A stretch of 64,000 nt of DNA from positions 57,767 to 121,766 of the forward strand of contig NZ_BQUN01000137.1 of assembly GCF_026008495.1 (NCBI RefSeq), given 5' to 3'. Below the pieces are notes generated by a model. It searched no databases, had not been told where the DNA came from, and worked only from the letters and a program-made list of their open reading frames with translations. This stretch comes from Streptomyces sp. A012304. Its GTDB lineage: Bacteria; Actinomycetota; Actinomycetes; Streptomycetales; Streptomycetaceae. Positions 32,508 to 41,441 of the stretch are shown in pieces; within the stretch, counting starts at the first letter, position 1; every line of letters begins with the position of its first letter. The translations under genes were made by a program, and so were the position numbers.

Positions 32508-33959
32508 TCAGCTCCAGCTGGCGTGCAACGGCTTGCCCTCGGCGTAGCCGGCCGCGCTCTGGACACCGACGACGGCCTTCTCGGCGAACTCCTCCAGGGA
32601 GGCCGCGCCGGCGTAGGTGCAGGAGGAGCGGACTCCGGCGATGATCGAGTCGATCAGGTCCTCGACGCCCGGGCGGGCCGGGTCGAGGAACATGCGGGAG
32701 GTGGAGATGCCCTCCTCGAACAGCGCCTTGCGGGCCCGGTCGTACGCCGACTCCTCCGCCGTGCGGTTGCGCACCGCCCGCGCGGAGGCCATGCCGAACG
32801 ACTCCTTGTACAGGCGGCCGTTCGCGTCCTGATGGAGGTCGCCCGGCGACTCGTAGGTGCCCGCGAACCAGGAGCCGATCATCACGTTGGAGGCGCCGGC
32901 CGCCAGCGCCATGGCGACGTCGCGCGGGTGCCGGACGCCTCCGTCGGCCCACACGTGCTTGCCGTACTTCTTCGCCTCGGCCGCGCACTCCAGGACCGCC
33001 GAGAACTGCGGACGGCCCACGCCGGTCATCATGCGGGTGGTGCACATGGCGCCGGGGCCGACGCCGACCTTGATGATGTCGGCGCCCGCGTCGATCAGGT
33101 CCTTCACGCCGTCGGCGGAGACGATGTTGCCCGCGACGATCGGGACGTGCGGGTCGAGGTCGCGCACCAGCTTGATGGCGTTGATCATCGACTCCTGGTG
33201 GCCGTGCGCCGTGTCGATGACGAGGGTGTCGACGCCCGCGTCGAGCAGCAGCTTCGCCTTCTCCGCGAAGTCGCCGTTGATGCCGACGGCGGCGGCTATG
33301 CGCAGCCGGCCCCGGGCGTCGGTGGCCGGCGTGTACAGGGTGGCCCGCAGGGCGCCCTTGCGGGTGAGGATGCCGGCCAGCCTGCCGTCGGCGCCGACCG
33401 CGGGGGCGTAGCGGCGGTTGGCGGCGTCCAGGGTGTTGAAGGCCTCGCGCGGGTCGATGTCCGCGTCGAGCAGCAGCAGGTCCTTGGACATGACCTCGCT
33501 GAGCTGCGTGAACCGGTCGACGCCGGTGAGGTCCGCGTCGGTGACGACACCCACCGGCCGGTGGTCCTCGTCCACGACGACCCCGGCGTTGTGCGCGCGC
33601 TTGGGGAGCAGGGCCAGCGCGTCGGCGGCGGTCTGGTGCGGGGCGAGCACGATCGGGGTGTCCAGCACCAGGTGGCGGCTCTTCACCCAGGAGATGACGT
33701 CGGTGACGACGTCGATCGGGATGTCCTGCGGGATCACCACGAGTCCGCCGCGCCGGGCCATGGTCTCGGCCATGCGGCGGCCGGCGACGGCGGTCATGTT
33801 GGCCACGACCAGCGGGATGGTGGTGCCCGTGCCGTCCGGGGAGGTGAGGTCCACGCCCTGACGCGACCCGACTCCACTGCGGCTCGGCACCATGAAGACG
33901 TCGTCGTACGTCAGGTCGTACGCGGGCTGGATGTCGTTGAGGAAACGCACGTGCTGCAC
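32508..33959 (-). CDS. guaB1: GuaB1-type IMPDH-related protein (GMP reductase)
   Basis: A 483-residue TIM-barrel protein with an inserted CBS pair (about residues 95-210; LLPKRAHNAGVVVDEDHRPVG, VMSKDLLLLDADIDPREAF). Substrate loop motifs are VIDTAHGHQESM, PIVAGNIVSADG, GVGPGAMCTTRMMTGVG (catalytic Cys) and the MSARAVRNRT-like flap (here MASARAVRNRT). It is shorter in the flap than true IMP dehydrogenase. The mycobacterial GuaB1 homologue is a GMP reductase (GMP to IMP and NH3) regulated through its CBS domain, so that activity is proposed here. The start is GTG at 33959; a GTG three codons later (RFLND) is an alternative. Confidence 0.9.
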   Translation of the reverse strand: MQHVRFLNDIQPAYDLTYDDVFMVPSRSGVGSRQGVDLTSPDGTGTTIPLVVANMTAVAGRRMAETMARRGGLVVIPQDIPIDVVTDVISWVKSRHLVLDTPIVLAPHQTAADALALLPKRAHNAGVVVDEDHRPVGVVTDADLTGVDRFTQLSEVMSKDLLLLDADIDPREAFNTLDAANRRYAPAVGADGRLAGILTRKGALRATLYTPATDARGRLRIAAAVGINGDFAEKAKLLLDAGVDTLVIDTAHGHQESMINAIKLVRDLDPHVPIVAGNIVSADGVKDLIDAGADIIKVGVGPGAMCTTRMMTGVGRPQFSAVLECAAEAKKYGKHVWADGGVRHPRDVAMALAAGASNVMIGSWFAGTYESPGDLHQDANGRLYKESFGMASARAVRNRTAEESAYDRARKALFEEGISTSRMFLDPARPGVEDLIDSIIAGVRSSCTYAGAASLEEFAEKAVVGVQSAAGYAEGKPLHASWS

Positions 33960-34083
33960 ATCCCAGTCGATCAGAGGTGGCCCCCGGGCAGGTCAGCCAC
34001 AGGGGGAAGAGCACGTACTTCATTGTCCCATGGGGTCCGGTATGCGATGCCCGGTCGGATCGTCCAGCTTGTCGGCGGCACCC

Positions 34084-34389
34084 TTAGGAGGATCCTCCGA
34101 GAGCGAGCACCACGGAGAGCAAGGGCACCTGGTCCACCGCCGAGGAGAACACCTCCTGGGCGATCTCCCACTCCTCCGGCCGCTCCTTGGCGTACGGCCG
34201 CCAGTTGCGGACGACGACGAGCAGCCCGCCGCCCTCGGGCATGGCCCGCAGGTCGGTGAGGCTGTCGGCGAGGGCGTCCCAGTTGCGGCCGAACCAGTCG
34301 GGCAGTTCCAGGTCCCGGACGCAGCGGTCCATCAGACTCGCCTTGTCCTTGACCCCGTCGAGGTCCAGCGTGAGTACCTGGTCCGTCAT
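34084..34389 (-). CDS. barstar family protein
   Basis: A 101-residue barstar-fold protein: begins MTDQVLTLDLDGVKDKASLM, then DLELPDWFGRNWDALADSL, the helix and loop that in barstar plug the RNase active site, and LLVVVRNWRPYAKERPEEW. Barstar proteins inhibit barnase-type ribonucleases inside the cell. No such RNase gene lies nearby, so its target is elsewhere or it serves as a stand-alone inhibitor. A start nine bases earlier (MRSM) is possible. It lies 76 bases downstream of the SorC regulator gene on the same strand. Confidence 0.88.
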   Translation of the reverse strand: MTDQVLTLDLDGVKDKASLMDRCVRDLELPDWFGRNWDALADSLTDLRAMPEGGGLLVVVRNWRPYAKERPEEWEIAQEVFSSAVDQVPLLSVVLALGGSS

Positions 34390-34465
34390 GCTGCGCACCG
34401 CCCTGTACGAGTCGTGGTTCCGGCTTCCGGGGACGGCCGGACGGCCGCCCCCTTGCGGCCTTCCG

Positions 34466-35485
34466 TCAGGCGCCGTCCGGGTCCGTCCGGTTGAGCGCCG
34501 GCTTCGGCGTGGGCCCCGCCGTCATCAGGTAGTCCGCCGCGGACGTGTCCGTCACCAGGCTGGTGACGAGCCCGGACCGCAGCACCGCGTCGATCGCGGC
34601 CGCCTTGCGCTGCCCGCCCGCGATCGCGACGACCTCGGGAACCCGGCGGAGCTGGTCGGCCTTGACCGTGATGCACCGCTCGCCGAGGTCGCGCCCCACC
34701 CGGCGGCCGTCGGCGTCGAAGAGGTGCGCGGACATCTCGGCGGCGACCCCGAGCGAGGCGTAGTGCGCCCGCTCGTCGTCGCTGAGCATGTCGTGCACCG
34801 TGGAGATGCCCGGCTCCCAGGAGCCGATGGAGACGCAGGCGACCGTGACCTTGTCGAAGTACTCGAAGGCCCGGGCGATCCCGGTCTGGTGGCGCAGCGC
34901 GGCCGCGGTGGCCGCGTCCGGCAGCAGCATCGGCGCGTAGATGGGGTGCGCGTCGCCGCCGGACACCTGGGCGGCACGGCGGACGGCCTCGACCGAGCCG
35001 CGCTCGGCGGTCCCGGCGTCGTACACGCCGGTCAGCTGCACCACCGTGCACGGCGGCAGCCGGTCCAGCGCCGCCGCCATGTTGATCGTGGAGCGGCCCC
35101 AGGCCAGGCCCAGGACGTCCCCCTCGTTGACCAGCTCGCCGAGCAGGTCGGCGGCCACTTCCCCCAGGTTCTCCGGATCGGGCGACTCCTCGACATCGGC
35201 CGGGGACTCGACCACGACGGCGTGCCTGAGGCCGTAGCGGGCGCGGAGCGCGTCGGAGCGCTCGGCGTCCAGCTCGGCCGGCACGCGGATCTCGATGCGT
35301 ACGAGATCCCGTTCGAGAGCGGTCTCCAGGACCCGCGCCACCTTGAAGCGGCTGACGCCGAACTCCTCAGCGATCTGGATCTTGGATTTGCCCTCGAGGT
35401 AGAAGCGGCGGGCCATGGCCGCCGCCTGCACCAGCTCAGCGGGTCCCATCCGCATGGCTGACCGGCCCGCCGACATACCCGACAC
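34466..35485 (-). CDS. SorC/DeoR-type sugar-binding transcriptional regulator
   Basis: A 339-residue regulator. Start chosen at the GTG at 35485 (GAGGAG six bases upstream); GTG at 35509 and inner ATGs are alternatives. The N-terminal sigma-like helix-turn-helix (MARRFYLEGKSKIQIAEEFG, VSRFKVARVLETALERDLV) is followed by the sugar-phosphate binding domain (VLGLAWGRSTINMAAALDRL, VVQLTGVYD, VAIAGGQRKAAAIDAVLRSG). Such proteins respond to phosphorylated sugars. rpe, a pentose-phosphate gene, lies next upstream on the same strand (102 bases from its stop), hinting at pentose phosphates, but this is weak. Confidence 0.9.
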   Translation of the reverse strand: MSGMSAGRSAMRMGPAELVQAAAMARRFYLEGKSKIQIAEEFGVSRFKVARVLETALERDLVRIEIRVPAELDAERSDALRARYGLRHAVVVESPADVEESPDPENLGEVAADLLGELVNEGDVLGLAWGRSTINMAAALDRLPPCTVVQLTGVYDAGTAERGSVEAVRRAAQVSGGDAHPIYAPMLLPDAATAAALRHQTGIARAFEYFDKVTVACVSIGSWEPGISTVHDMLSDDERAHYASLGVAAEMSAHLFDADGRRVGRDLGERCITVKADQLRRVPEVVAIAGGQRKAAAIDAVLRSGLVTSLVTDTSAADYLMTAGPTPKPALNRTDPDGA

Positions 35486-35587
35486 GGCGATCTCCTCACT
35501 GCTCTTCACACTCTGGATTCGCCGTTCATCCTTGCAGATCCGGCGTACTTGATCAGCCCTGATGGGCGCCGTTCACGTTCCCTTGGC

Positions 35588-36274
35588 TCAGTGGTCGCAT
35601 GCCCAGGAGGCCCTGGCGGTCGCCGCCTCCGCCTGGGCGCGCAGCGAGCGGACCGCCTCGGCCGGGTCCTCGGCCCCGTACACCGCCGAACCGGCCACGA
35701 AGACGTCGGCGCCCGCGTCGGCGCACCGCTCGATGGTGGAGGCCGAGACTCCGCCGTCGACCTGGAGCCACAGCTGGAGGCCGTGCTTGCTGATCAACTC
35801 GCGGGTGCGGCGGATCTTGGGGAGCATGATGTCGAGGAAGGCCTGGCCTCCGAAGCCCGGTTCGACGGTCATGACCAGCAGCATGTCGAGTTCGGGCAGC
35901 AGGTCCTCGTACGGCTCGATCGGCGTCGCGGGCTTGAGCGCCATGGAGGCCCGGGCGCCCTTCGCCCGGATCTCGCGGGCGAGTCGCACGGGCGCGGCGG
36001 CCGCCTCGACATGGAACGTGACGGACGAGGCACCCGCCTCGACGTACTGCGGGGCCCAGCGGTCGGGGGCCTCGATCATCAGATGGCAGTCCAGCGGAGT
36101 GTCCGTCGCACGGGCCAGAGACTCTACGACCGGCACACCGAGCGTGAGGTTCGGGACGAAATGGTTGTCCATGACGTCGACATGGAGCCAGTCGGCTCCC
36201 GCGACCGCCTGGGCCTCGTCCGCGAGGCGGGCGAAGTCGGCGGACAGGATGCTGGGATTGATCTGCGCGGCCAT
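35588..36274 (-). CDS. rpe: ribulose-phosphate 3-epimerase
   Basis: Interconverts ribulose 5-phosphate and xylulose 5-phosphate in the pentose phosphate pathway. It has 228 residues from MAAQINPSILSADFARLADE (ATG 36274). TIM-barrel motifs are LHVDVMDNHFVPNLTLG (metal His and catalytic Asp), DCHLMIEAPDRW, VMTVEPGFGGQAFL (phosphate loop) and LQVDGGVSASTIERCADAGA (second catalytic Asp). The long frame upstream is antisense to the transporter gene and not used. It is divergent from the MMPL gene across a 71-base gap. Confidence 0.97.
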   Translation of the reverse strand: MAAQINPSILSADFARLADEAQAVAGADWLHVDVMDNHFVPNLTLGVPVVESLARATDTPLDCHLMIEAPDRWAPQYVEAGASSVTFHVEAAAAPVRLAREIRAKGARASMALKPATPIEPYEDLLPELDMLLVMTVEPGFGGQAFLDIMLPKIRRTRELISKHGLQLWLQVDGGVSASTIERCADAGADVFVAGSAVYGAEDPAEAVRSLRAQAEAATARASWACDH

Positions 36275-36345
36275 GACCCAAGCCTGCCATGCCCTGGAGG
36301 GGTCGGCGGCATCGGTCCCGGGTGGATGCCGTCGCGGAGGCCGGC

Positions 36346-38490
36346 ATGACGGCGGGTCGTGGGATCGGGCACCTCGTCTGCGGGCGGCGGGCCAAGTGGC
36401 TGGTGCTGGCGCTGTGGCTGGTGGTGCTTTTCCTGATGGCACCGTTCGCCCAGAAGCTCATGGACGCCCAGGACAACGACGCGACCTCCTGGCTGCCGGG
36501 ATCCGCGGAGTCGACGCAGGTCCTGGAGATCTCGCGGGACTTCCGGCCGGAGCAGATCCCCGCGGTGGTGATCTACGCCCGTGACGACGGGCTGACCGCG
36601 CGGGACCGGGCGCAGATCGCCGAGGACGTCGGCCGGCTGGAGCGGCTGACCGACCACGGCGTGCGCGGTGCGGAGACCCGGGGCCCGGCGTACGACCGGC
36701 CGGCCGATTCGCGGGCCGCCCAGGTCTATGTGCCGATCACGATGGACGAGCAGGGCTGGGACCGGATCGCCCCGGCGGTCGACTCGATCCGGGACGTGGT
36801 CGGCGAGGGCGGCGCGGGCCTCGCCGTGCACATCACCGGCCCCGGCGGCACCTCCGCTGACTTCGCCGAGGCCTTCGAGGGCATCGACTCGACGCTGCTG
36901 CTGTCGGCGATGGCGGTCGTCGTCGTCATGCTGCTGCTCACCTACCGCAGTCCGACGCTGCTGCTGGTCCCGGTGCTCGCGGTGATCGCCGCGCTGTTCA
37001 CGGCGCAGGCCCTGATCTACTTCCTGGCGGAACACGGGGGCCTGACCGTCAACGGCCAGAGCGCCGGCATCCTCACGGTGCTCGTCTTCGGCGCGGGGAC
37101 GGACTACGCCCTACTGCTGGTGGCCCGCTACCGGGAGGAGCTGCGCCGCCACGAGGACCGGCACGAGGCGATGGCCCTGGCCCTGCACCGGGCGGGCCCG
37201 GCGGTGCTGGCCTCGGGCGCCACGGTCGTACTGAGCATGCTGGTGCTGCTGGCGGCGGAGATGAACTCCACCCGTGGCCTCGGTCCGGTCGCCGCGATCG
37301 GTGTCGCGGTGGCGCTGCTGGCGATGATGACCCTGTTCCCGGCGCTGCTGGTGATCTTCGGCCGCTGGATCTTCTGGCCGGTGATCCCGCGCTTCGGCAC
37401 GGCCGACCCGACCGAGCGCGGCGTCTGGGCCCGCATGGGACGCCGGATCGCGCGGGGCCCACGGGCGGTCTGGGTGGCGACCGCGCTGGCGCTGACGGTC
37501 TGCTCGCTGGGCCTGATCCAGTTGCGCGCCGAGGGCATCTCCAACGCGGACGCCTTCACCGGGAAACCGGACTCGATCACCGGTCAGGAGGTGTCCGAGC
37601 GGTACTTCCCGGCGGGCAGCGGCAGTCCGCTCGTCGTCGTCAGCGATCGGGCGCAGGCCGAGCAGGTGGCCCGTACGGTCGCCGGCACGCCGGGCGTCGT
37701 GCCGGAGTCGCTGGGCCTGCCACCGGGCACGAAACCCGTCTTCGAGGGCAAGGTCCTGTTCGAGGCCACCCTGACCGACCCGGCCGACAGTGAGGCGGCG
37801 AAACAGACCGTGGAGCGGGTCCGGGACGCCGTCCACGCGGTGCCGGACGCCGACGCCCAGGTGGGCGGCGGTACGGCGGGCGTGGTGGACATGGACGAGG
37901 CGATCACTCACGACAATGTGCTGATCATCCCACTGGTGCTGGTCGTGGTCCTGCTGATCCTATGCGTCCTGCTGCGCGCCCTGCTCGCCCCGCTGCTGCT
38001 GATCGGCACGGTGATCCTGTCGTTCACGGCGGCCCTCGGCATCAGCGCGCTCGCCTTCCGCCACCTGTTCGACTACGCGGGCGAGTCGACCGACTTCCCA
38101 CTGTTCGTCTTCGTCTTCCTGGTGGCTCTGGGCATCGACTACAACATCTTCCTGACCACCCGCATCCGTGAGGAGGCCGCCCGCCAGGGCAGCCGCCCAG
38201 GTGTGGTCACGGGCCTCGCCGCCACCGGCGCGGTCATCACCTCGGCGGGCCTGGTCCTGGCCGGCACCTTCGCCGCCCTCGGCACGCTCCCGATGGTCGC
38301 CTTCGCCGAGATCGGCTTCGCGGTCGCCCTCGGCGTCTTCCTGGACACCTTCGTCGTACGGTCGGTGCTGGTCACGGCGCTGTTCCTGGACGTCGGCCCG
38401 AAGGTGTGGTGGCCGCACCGGCTGGCCCGCAGGGACGGCGGGATCGCGCCCCGCGAGAGACAGCCGCAGGTCAGCCGTTCCTCCGAATGA
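36346..38490 (+). CDS. MMPL family (RND) transporter
   Basis: A 714-residue membrane protein with two repeats of the MMPL unit. Each has one span, a large external loop (residues 35-190 and 385-515) and five more spans: LLLSAMAVVVVMLLLTYRSP, VLVFGAGTDYALLLVARYRE, then LIIPLVLVVVLLILCVLLRA and LVALGIDYNIFLTTRIREEA. The Asp-Tyr pairs (GTDYALL, GIDYNIF) are the proton-relay positions of this family. MMPL proteins in actinobacteria export lipids or small hydrophobic molecules. ATG at 36346 with GGAGG upstream. Its 3' end overlaps the rsmB 3' end by 20 bases (convergent). Confidence 0.92.
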   Translation: MTAGRGIGHLVCGRRAKWLVLALWLVVLFLMAPFAQKLMDAQDNDATSWLPGSAESTQVLEISRDFRPEQIPAVVIYARDDGLTARDRAQIAEDVGRLERLTDHGVRGAETRGPAYDRPADSRAAQVYVPITMDEQGWDRIAPAVDSIRDVVGEGGAGLAVHITGPGGTSADFAEAFEGIDSTLLLSAMAVVVVMLLLTYRSPTLLLVPVLAVIAALFTAQALIYFLAEHGGLTVNGQSAGILTVLVFGAGTDYALLLVARYREELRRHEDRHEAMALALHRAGPAVLASGATVVLSMLVLLAAEMNSTRGLGPVAAIGVAVALLAMMTLFPALLVIFGRWIFWPVIPRFGTADPTERGVWARMGRRIARGPRAVWVATALALTVCSLGLIQLRAEGISNADAFTGKPDSITGQEVSERYFPAGSGSPLVVVSDRAQAEQVARTVAGTPGVVPESLGLPPGTKPVFEGKVLFEATLTDPADSEAAKQTVERVRDAVHAVPDADAQVGGGTAGVVDMDEAITHDNVLIIPLVLVVVLLILCVLLRALLAPLLLIGTVILSFTAALGISALAFRHLFDYAGESTDFPLFVFVFLVALGIDYNIFLTTRIREEAARQGSRPGVVTGLAATGAVITSAGLVLAGTFAALGTLPMVAFAEIGFAVALGVFLDTFVVRSVLVTALFLDVGPKVWWPHRLARRDGGIAPRERQPQVSRSSE

Positions 38491-39889
38491 CGGCCAGGTA
38501 CATGGCGTCGGTCCCGTGCAGATGCGGCCACAGCTGCACGTCGGGGCCCTCCCCGAGGGCCGGCACCCCCGGCAGCAGGGGCCGGGCGTCGAGGAGTTCG
38601 GCCTCCGGGTGCTGCTTGAGCACGTCGGCGACGACGGCCCGGGTCTCGGCCAGATGCGGCGAGCAGGTGGCGTACCCGACGACGCCTCCGACCCGCACGG
38701 CCTCCAGCGCGGTCCGCAGCAGCCCGCGCTGCAACGGCGCGAATCCCTCCAGGTCTTCCGGCCTGCGTCGCCAGCGCGCCTCGGGCCGCCGCCGCAGGGC
38801 GCCGAGCCCGGTGCACGGCACGTCCATCAGCACCCGGTCGAAGGACCCGGGCCGCCACGGGGGGCGGGTGCCGTCGGCGGCGATGACCTGGTAGGGCCCG
38901 GGGTTGCCGACCAGGGCCTTGGCGACCAGTCCCGCCCGGTGCGGCTGCTTCTCGGAGGCGAGCAGCACGGCGCCCCGCTGGGCCGCGACGGCCGCCAGCA
39001 GCGCGGCCTTCCCGCCGGGCCCGGCGCACCCGTCGAGCCACCGCTCGTCGGGCCCGTCCAGGGGCGCGTTGGCGAGCGCGAGCGCCACCAGCTGGCTGCC
39101 CTCGTCCTGCACACCCGCGCGCCCCTCGCGCACGGCGTCGACGGCCCCCGGCTCACCGCCCTCGGTGAGCCGCACGGCGTACGGCGACCAGCGCCCGGGT
39201 ACGGCGGCCTCCTCGCGCAGCAGTTCGTCGGTCGTGGCCCGCCCCGGCCGGGCGACGAGGGTCACCTCGGGCCGCTCGTTGTCCGCCTCCAGCAGCTTCT
39301 CGATGCCGGCCCGTCCGCCGCCGAGGGAGTCCCACAGCGCGGAGACGACCCACCGGGGATGGGAGTGGACGACGGCGAGGTGGTCCTCGGGATCGTCGTC
39401 GTAGGGCGGCGCGACCCGCTCGGTCCAGGCGTCGAGGTCGTGCTGGGCGACCTTGCGCAGCACGGCGTTGACGAACTTGGCCCGTCCGTCACCGAGCACC
39501 ACCCGGGCCAGTTCCACGGAGGCCGACACCGCGGCATGGGTCGGGATCCGCGTCCCGAGCAGCTGATGTGCGCCGAGGCTGAGCACGTCGAGCACGGGCG
39601 GGTCGACCTCCCGCAGCGGCCGGTCGACGCACGCGGCGATGATCGCGTCGTACGTGCCCTGCCCCCGCAGGGTCCCGTAGACCAGCTCGGTGGCCAGGGC
39701 GGCGTCCCGCGCGTCGAAGTCCCCGCTCTGGCGCGCCTTGCGCAGCAGCGGCGGCAGCACCAGGTTCGCGTACGCGTCCCGCTCGTCCACGGCCCGCAGC
39801 GCCTCGAAGGCGAGGACGCGGACCGGGTCCTTCTGGGGCCGACGGTGGGGCTTGCCGGTGGGGCGGGGACGGCGGGGCTGGTCACTCAC
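38471..39889 (-). CDS. rsmB: 16S rRNA m5C967 methyltransferase (RsmB/Fmu)
   Basis: A 472-residue SAM-dependent rRNA cytosine-5 methyltransferase. The N-terminal NusB-like RNA-binding domain is residues 20-160 (RVLAFEALRAVDERDAYANL, DAALATELVYGTLRGQGTYD, AVSASVELARVVLG). The C-terminal Rossmann domain holds DGCAGPGGKAALLAA (SAM site), LMDVPCTGLGALRRRPEARW (PCxG motif) and VGYATCSPHLAETR (catalytic Cys in TC). GTG start at 39889. fmt lies upstream on the same strand, the classical fmt-rsmB pairing, but separated here by a 325-base repeat-filled gap. Confidence 0.96.
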   Translation of the reverse strand: MSDQPRRPRPTGKPHRRPQKDPVRVLAFEALRAVDERDAYANLVLPPLLRKARQSGDFDARDAALATELVYGTLRGQGTYDAIIAACVDRPLREVDPPVLDVLSLGAHQLLGTRIPTHAAVSASVELARVVLGDGRAKFVNAVLRKVAQHDLDAWTERVAPPYDDDPEDHLAVVHSHPRWVVSALWDSLGGGRAGIEKLLEADNERPEVTLVARPGRATTDELLREEAAVPGRWSPYAVRLTEGGEPGAVDAVREGRAGVQDEGSQLVALALANAPLDGPDERWLDGCAGPGGKAALLAAVAAQRGAVLLASEKQPHRAGLVAKALVGNPGPYQVIAADGTRPPWRPGSFDRVLMDVPCTGLGALRRRPEARWRRRPEDLEGFAPLQRGLLRTALEAVRVGGVVGYATCSPHLAETRAVVADVLKQHPEAELLDARPLLPGVPALGEGPDVQLWPHLHGTDAMYLAVIRRNG

Positions 39890-39994
39890 GAAAAAGGTGC
39901 TCCGGATACAGAAGAAAGCTGAGAACAGGCTGGGGAAGGCCGGCCGGGGAGCCCGGCGGGGCAGCCGGCCGGAGAAGACGCCCCCAGCGTACGT

Positions 39995-40214
39995 CGGGCG
40001 GGCCGGGGGCCGCGCGGGAGCGTCCGTCGGGCAGGCGGTTGTTGTGGGCGTCCGTCGGGCGGGCGTCGCGCGGGGCGTGCGTCAGGCGGGCAGTTGCTCG
40101 GGGCGTACGTCGGGCAGGTGCCGCGCGGGGCGTACGTCAGGCGGCAGTCGCCGCGCGGGAGCTTGGGCAGTTGCCGCGCGGGAGCGTACGTCGGGCAGGG
40201 GCCGCGCCGGAGTG
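39995..40214. repeat. tandem repeat downstream of fmt
   Basis: About seven units of 23-30 bases built on CGTACGTCGGGCAGGTGCCG followed by CGCGGG, starting right after the fmt stop codon and running toward rsmB. The cleanest copies are at 40070-40215. No gene is visible in the rest of 39890-40214. Confidence 0.8.
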
Positions 40215-41147
40215 TCACGCCCCGACGCGCTCCCCGTCCGCGATGCGCACCCCGCGCGCCCAGTCCGCCGCCCGCATCGGCTTCTTGCCCTGCGCCTGTA
40301 CCCACAGCAGCTCGACGGCGTACGACCCGGTGCCGACGTGCACGCTGTTCTTGCCGACGGCGAGGGTGCCGGGGGCGAGGTCGTCCCGCCCCGGCACCGG
40401 CTGCACCTGGATCAGCTTCAGCCGCTCGCCCCGGAAGGTGGTCCAGGCACCGGGGGCGGGCGTGCACCCGCGCACCACCCGGTCGACGCGCAGCGCGGGA
40501 GTGGCCCAGTCGACCCGGGCGTCCTCGACGGTGATCTTCGGGGCGAGGGTGACGCCGTCGGCCGGCTGCGGTACGGCTTTCAGCGAGCCGTCCTCGATGC
40601 CGTCCATGGTCGCGGCGAGCAGCCCGGCCCCCGCGAAGGCGAGCCGGGTCAGCAGGTCCCCGCTGGTGTCGGTGGGCCGGATCTCCTCGGTCACCGTCCC
40701 GTAGACGGGACCGGAGTCGAGCCCCTCCTCGATGAGGAAGGTGGAGGCCCCGGTGATCTGGTCCCCCGCCATGATCGCGTGCTGCACGGGCGCGGCCCCC
40801 CGCCAGGCGGGCAGCAGCGAGAAGTGCAGATTGACCCAGCCCTGGGCCGGGACGTCCAGCGCCACCTTGGGCAGCAGGGCCCCGTAGGCGACGACGGGGC
40901 AGCAGTCCGGGGCGATCTCCTTCAGCCGCTCCAGGAACTCCGGCTCGCGCGGGCGGGCGGGCTTGAGCACCTCGATCCCGGCCTCCTCGGCCCGCTGGGC
41001 CACGGGAGACGCGACCAGCCTGCGGCCCCGCCCGGCCGGCGCGTCGGGCCGCGTGACGACGGCGGCCACCTCGTGCCGCCCGGAGGTGATCAGGGCGTCC
41101 AGCGCGGGGACGGCGACCTCGGGGGTACCGGCGAAGACGAGCTTCAT
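40215..41147 (-). CDS. fmt: methionyl-tRNA formyltransferase
   Basis: Adds a formyl group from 10-formyl-THF to initiator Met-tRNA. It has 310 residues from MKLVFAGTPEVAVPALDALI (ATG 41147). Motifs are VVTRPDAPAGRGRRL, the AYGALLPKVALDVPAQGWVNLHFSLLPAWRGAAPVQHAI catalytic block (split: NLHFSLLPAWRG holds the His, then ASTFLIEEGLDSGPV) and a C-terminal tRNA-binding beta-barrel with GAWTTFRGERLKLIQV. The long upstream extension of the frame runs through a 13-bp repeat array and is not coding. Confidence 0.97.
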   Translation of the reverse strand: MKLVFAGTPEVAVPALDALITSGRHEVAAVVTRPDAPAGRGRRLVASPVAQRAEEAGIEVLKPARPREPEFLERLKEIAPDCCPVVAYGALLPKVALDVPAQGWVNLHFSLLPAWRGAAPVQHAIMAGDQITGASTFLIEEGLDSGPVYGTVTEEIRPTDTSGDLLTRLAFAGAGLLAATMDGIEDGSLKAVPQPADGVTLAPKITVEDARVDWATPALRVDRVVRGCTPAPGAWTTFRGERLKLIQVQPVPGRDDLAPGTLAVGKNSVHVGTGSYAVELLWVQAQGKKPMRAADWARGVRIADGERVGA

Positions 41148-41207
41148 GAACGGACACGGGCCTCTCGGACGGGACGGACGACGGGCAACGCACAAGTCTA
41201 TGACCTC

Positions 41208-41285
41208 GGATGAGGACCTCGGAGAAGGACCTCGGATGAGGACCACGGAAGAGGACCACGGAAGAGGACCACGGATGAGGACCAC
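41208..41285. repeat. six-copy 13-bp tandem repeat
   Basis: Six exact-length 13-base units: GGATGAGGACCTC, GGAGAAGGACCTC, then four of GGATGAGGACCAC or GGAAGAGGACCAC. The array lies in the 294-base gap between the divergent fmt gene and the HTH gene, 61 bases above the fmt start. Because 13 is not a multiple of 10.5, units rotate around the helix. Confidence 0.9.
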
Positions 41286-41441
41286 GAAGGGCGACGGCCC
41301 AGGACCGGGCCGCGCGCACCCCACCGAGGGGGCGTGGGCATATGCCCATACGCCCCCACACCGTGACCCTCGGAGCCAACCCGCGTTGGTCAAGAACGAG
41401 TTGACTCCCTTCTCTGCAACGCCGGTTCGAGAGGCTTGTTC

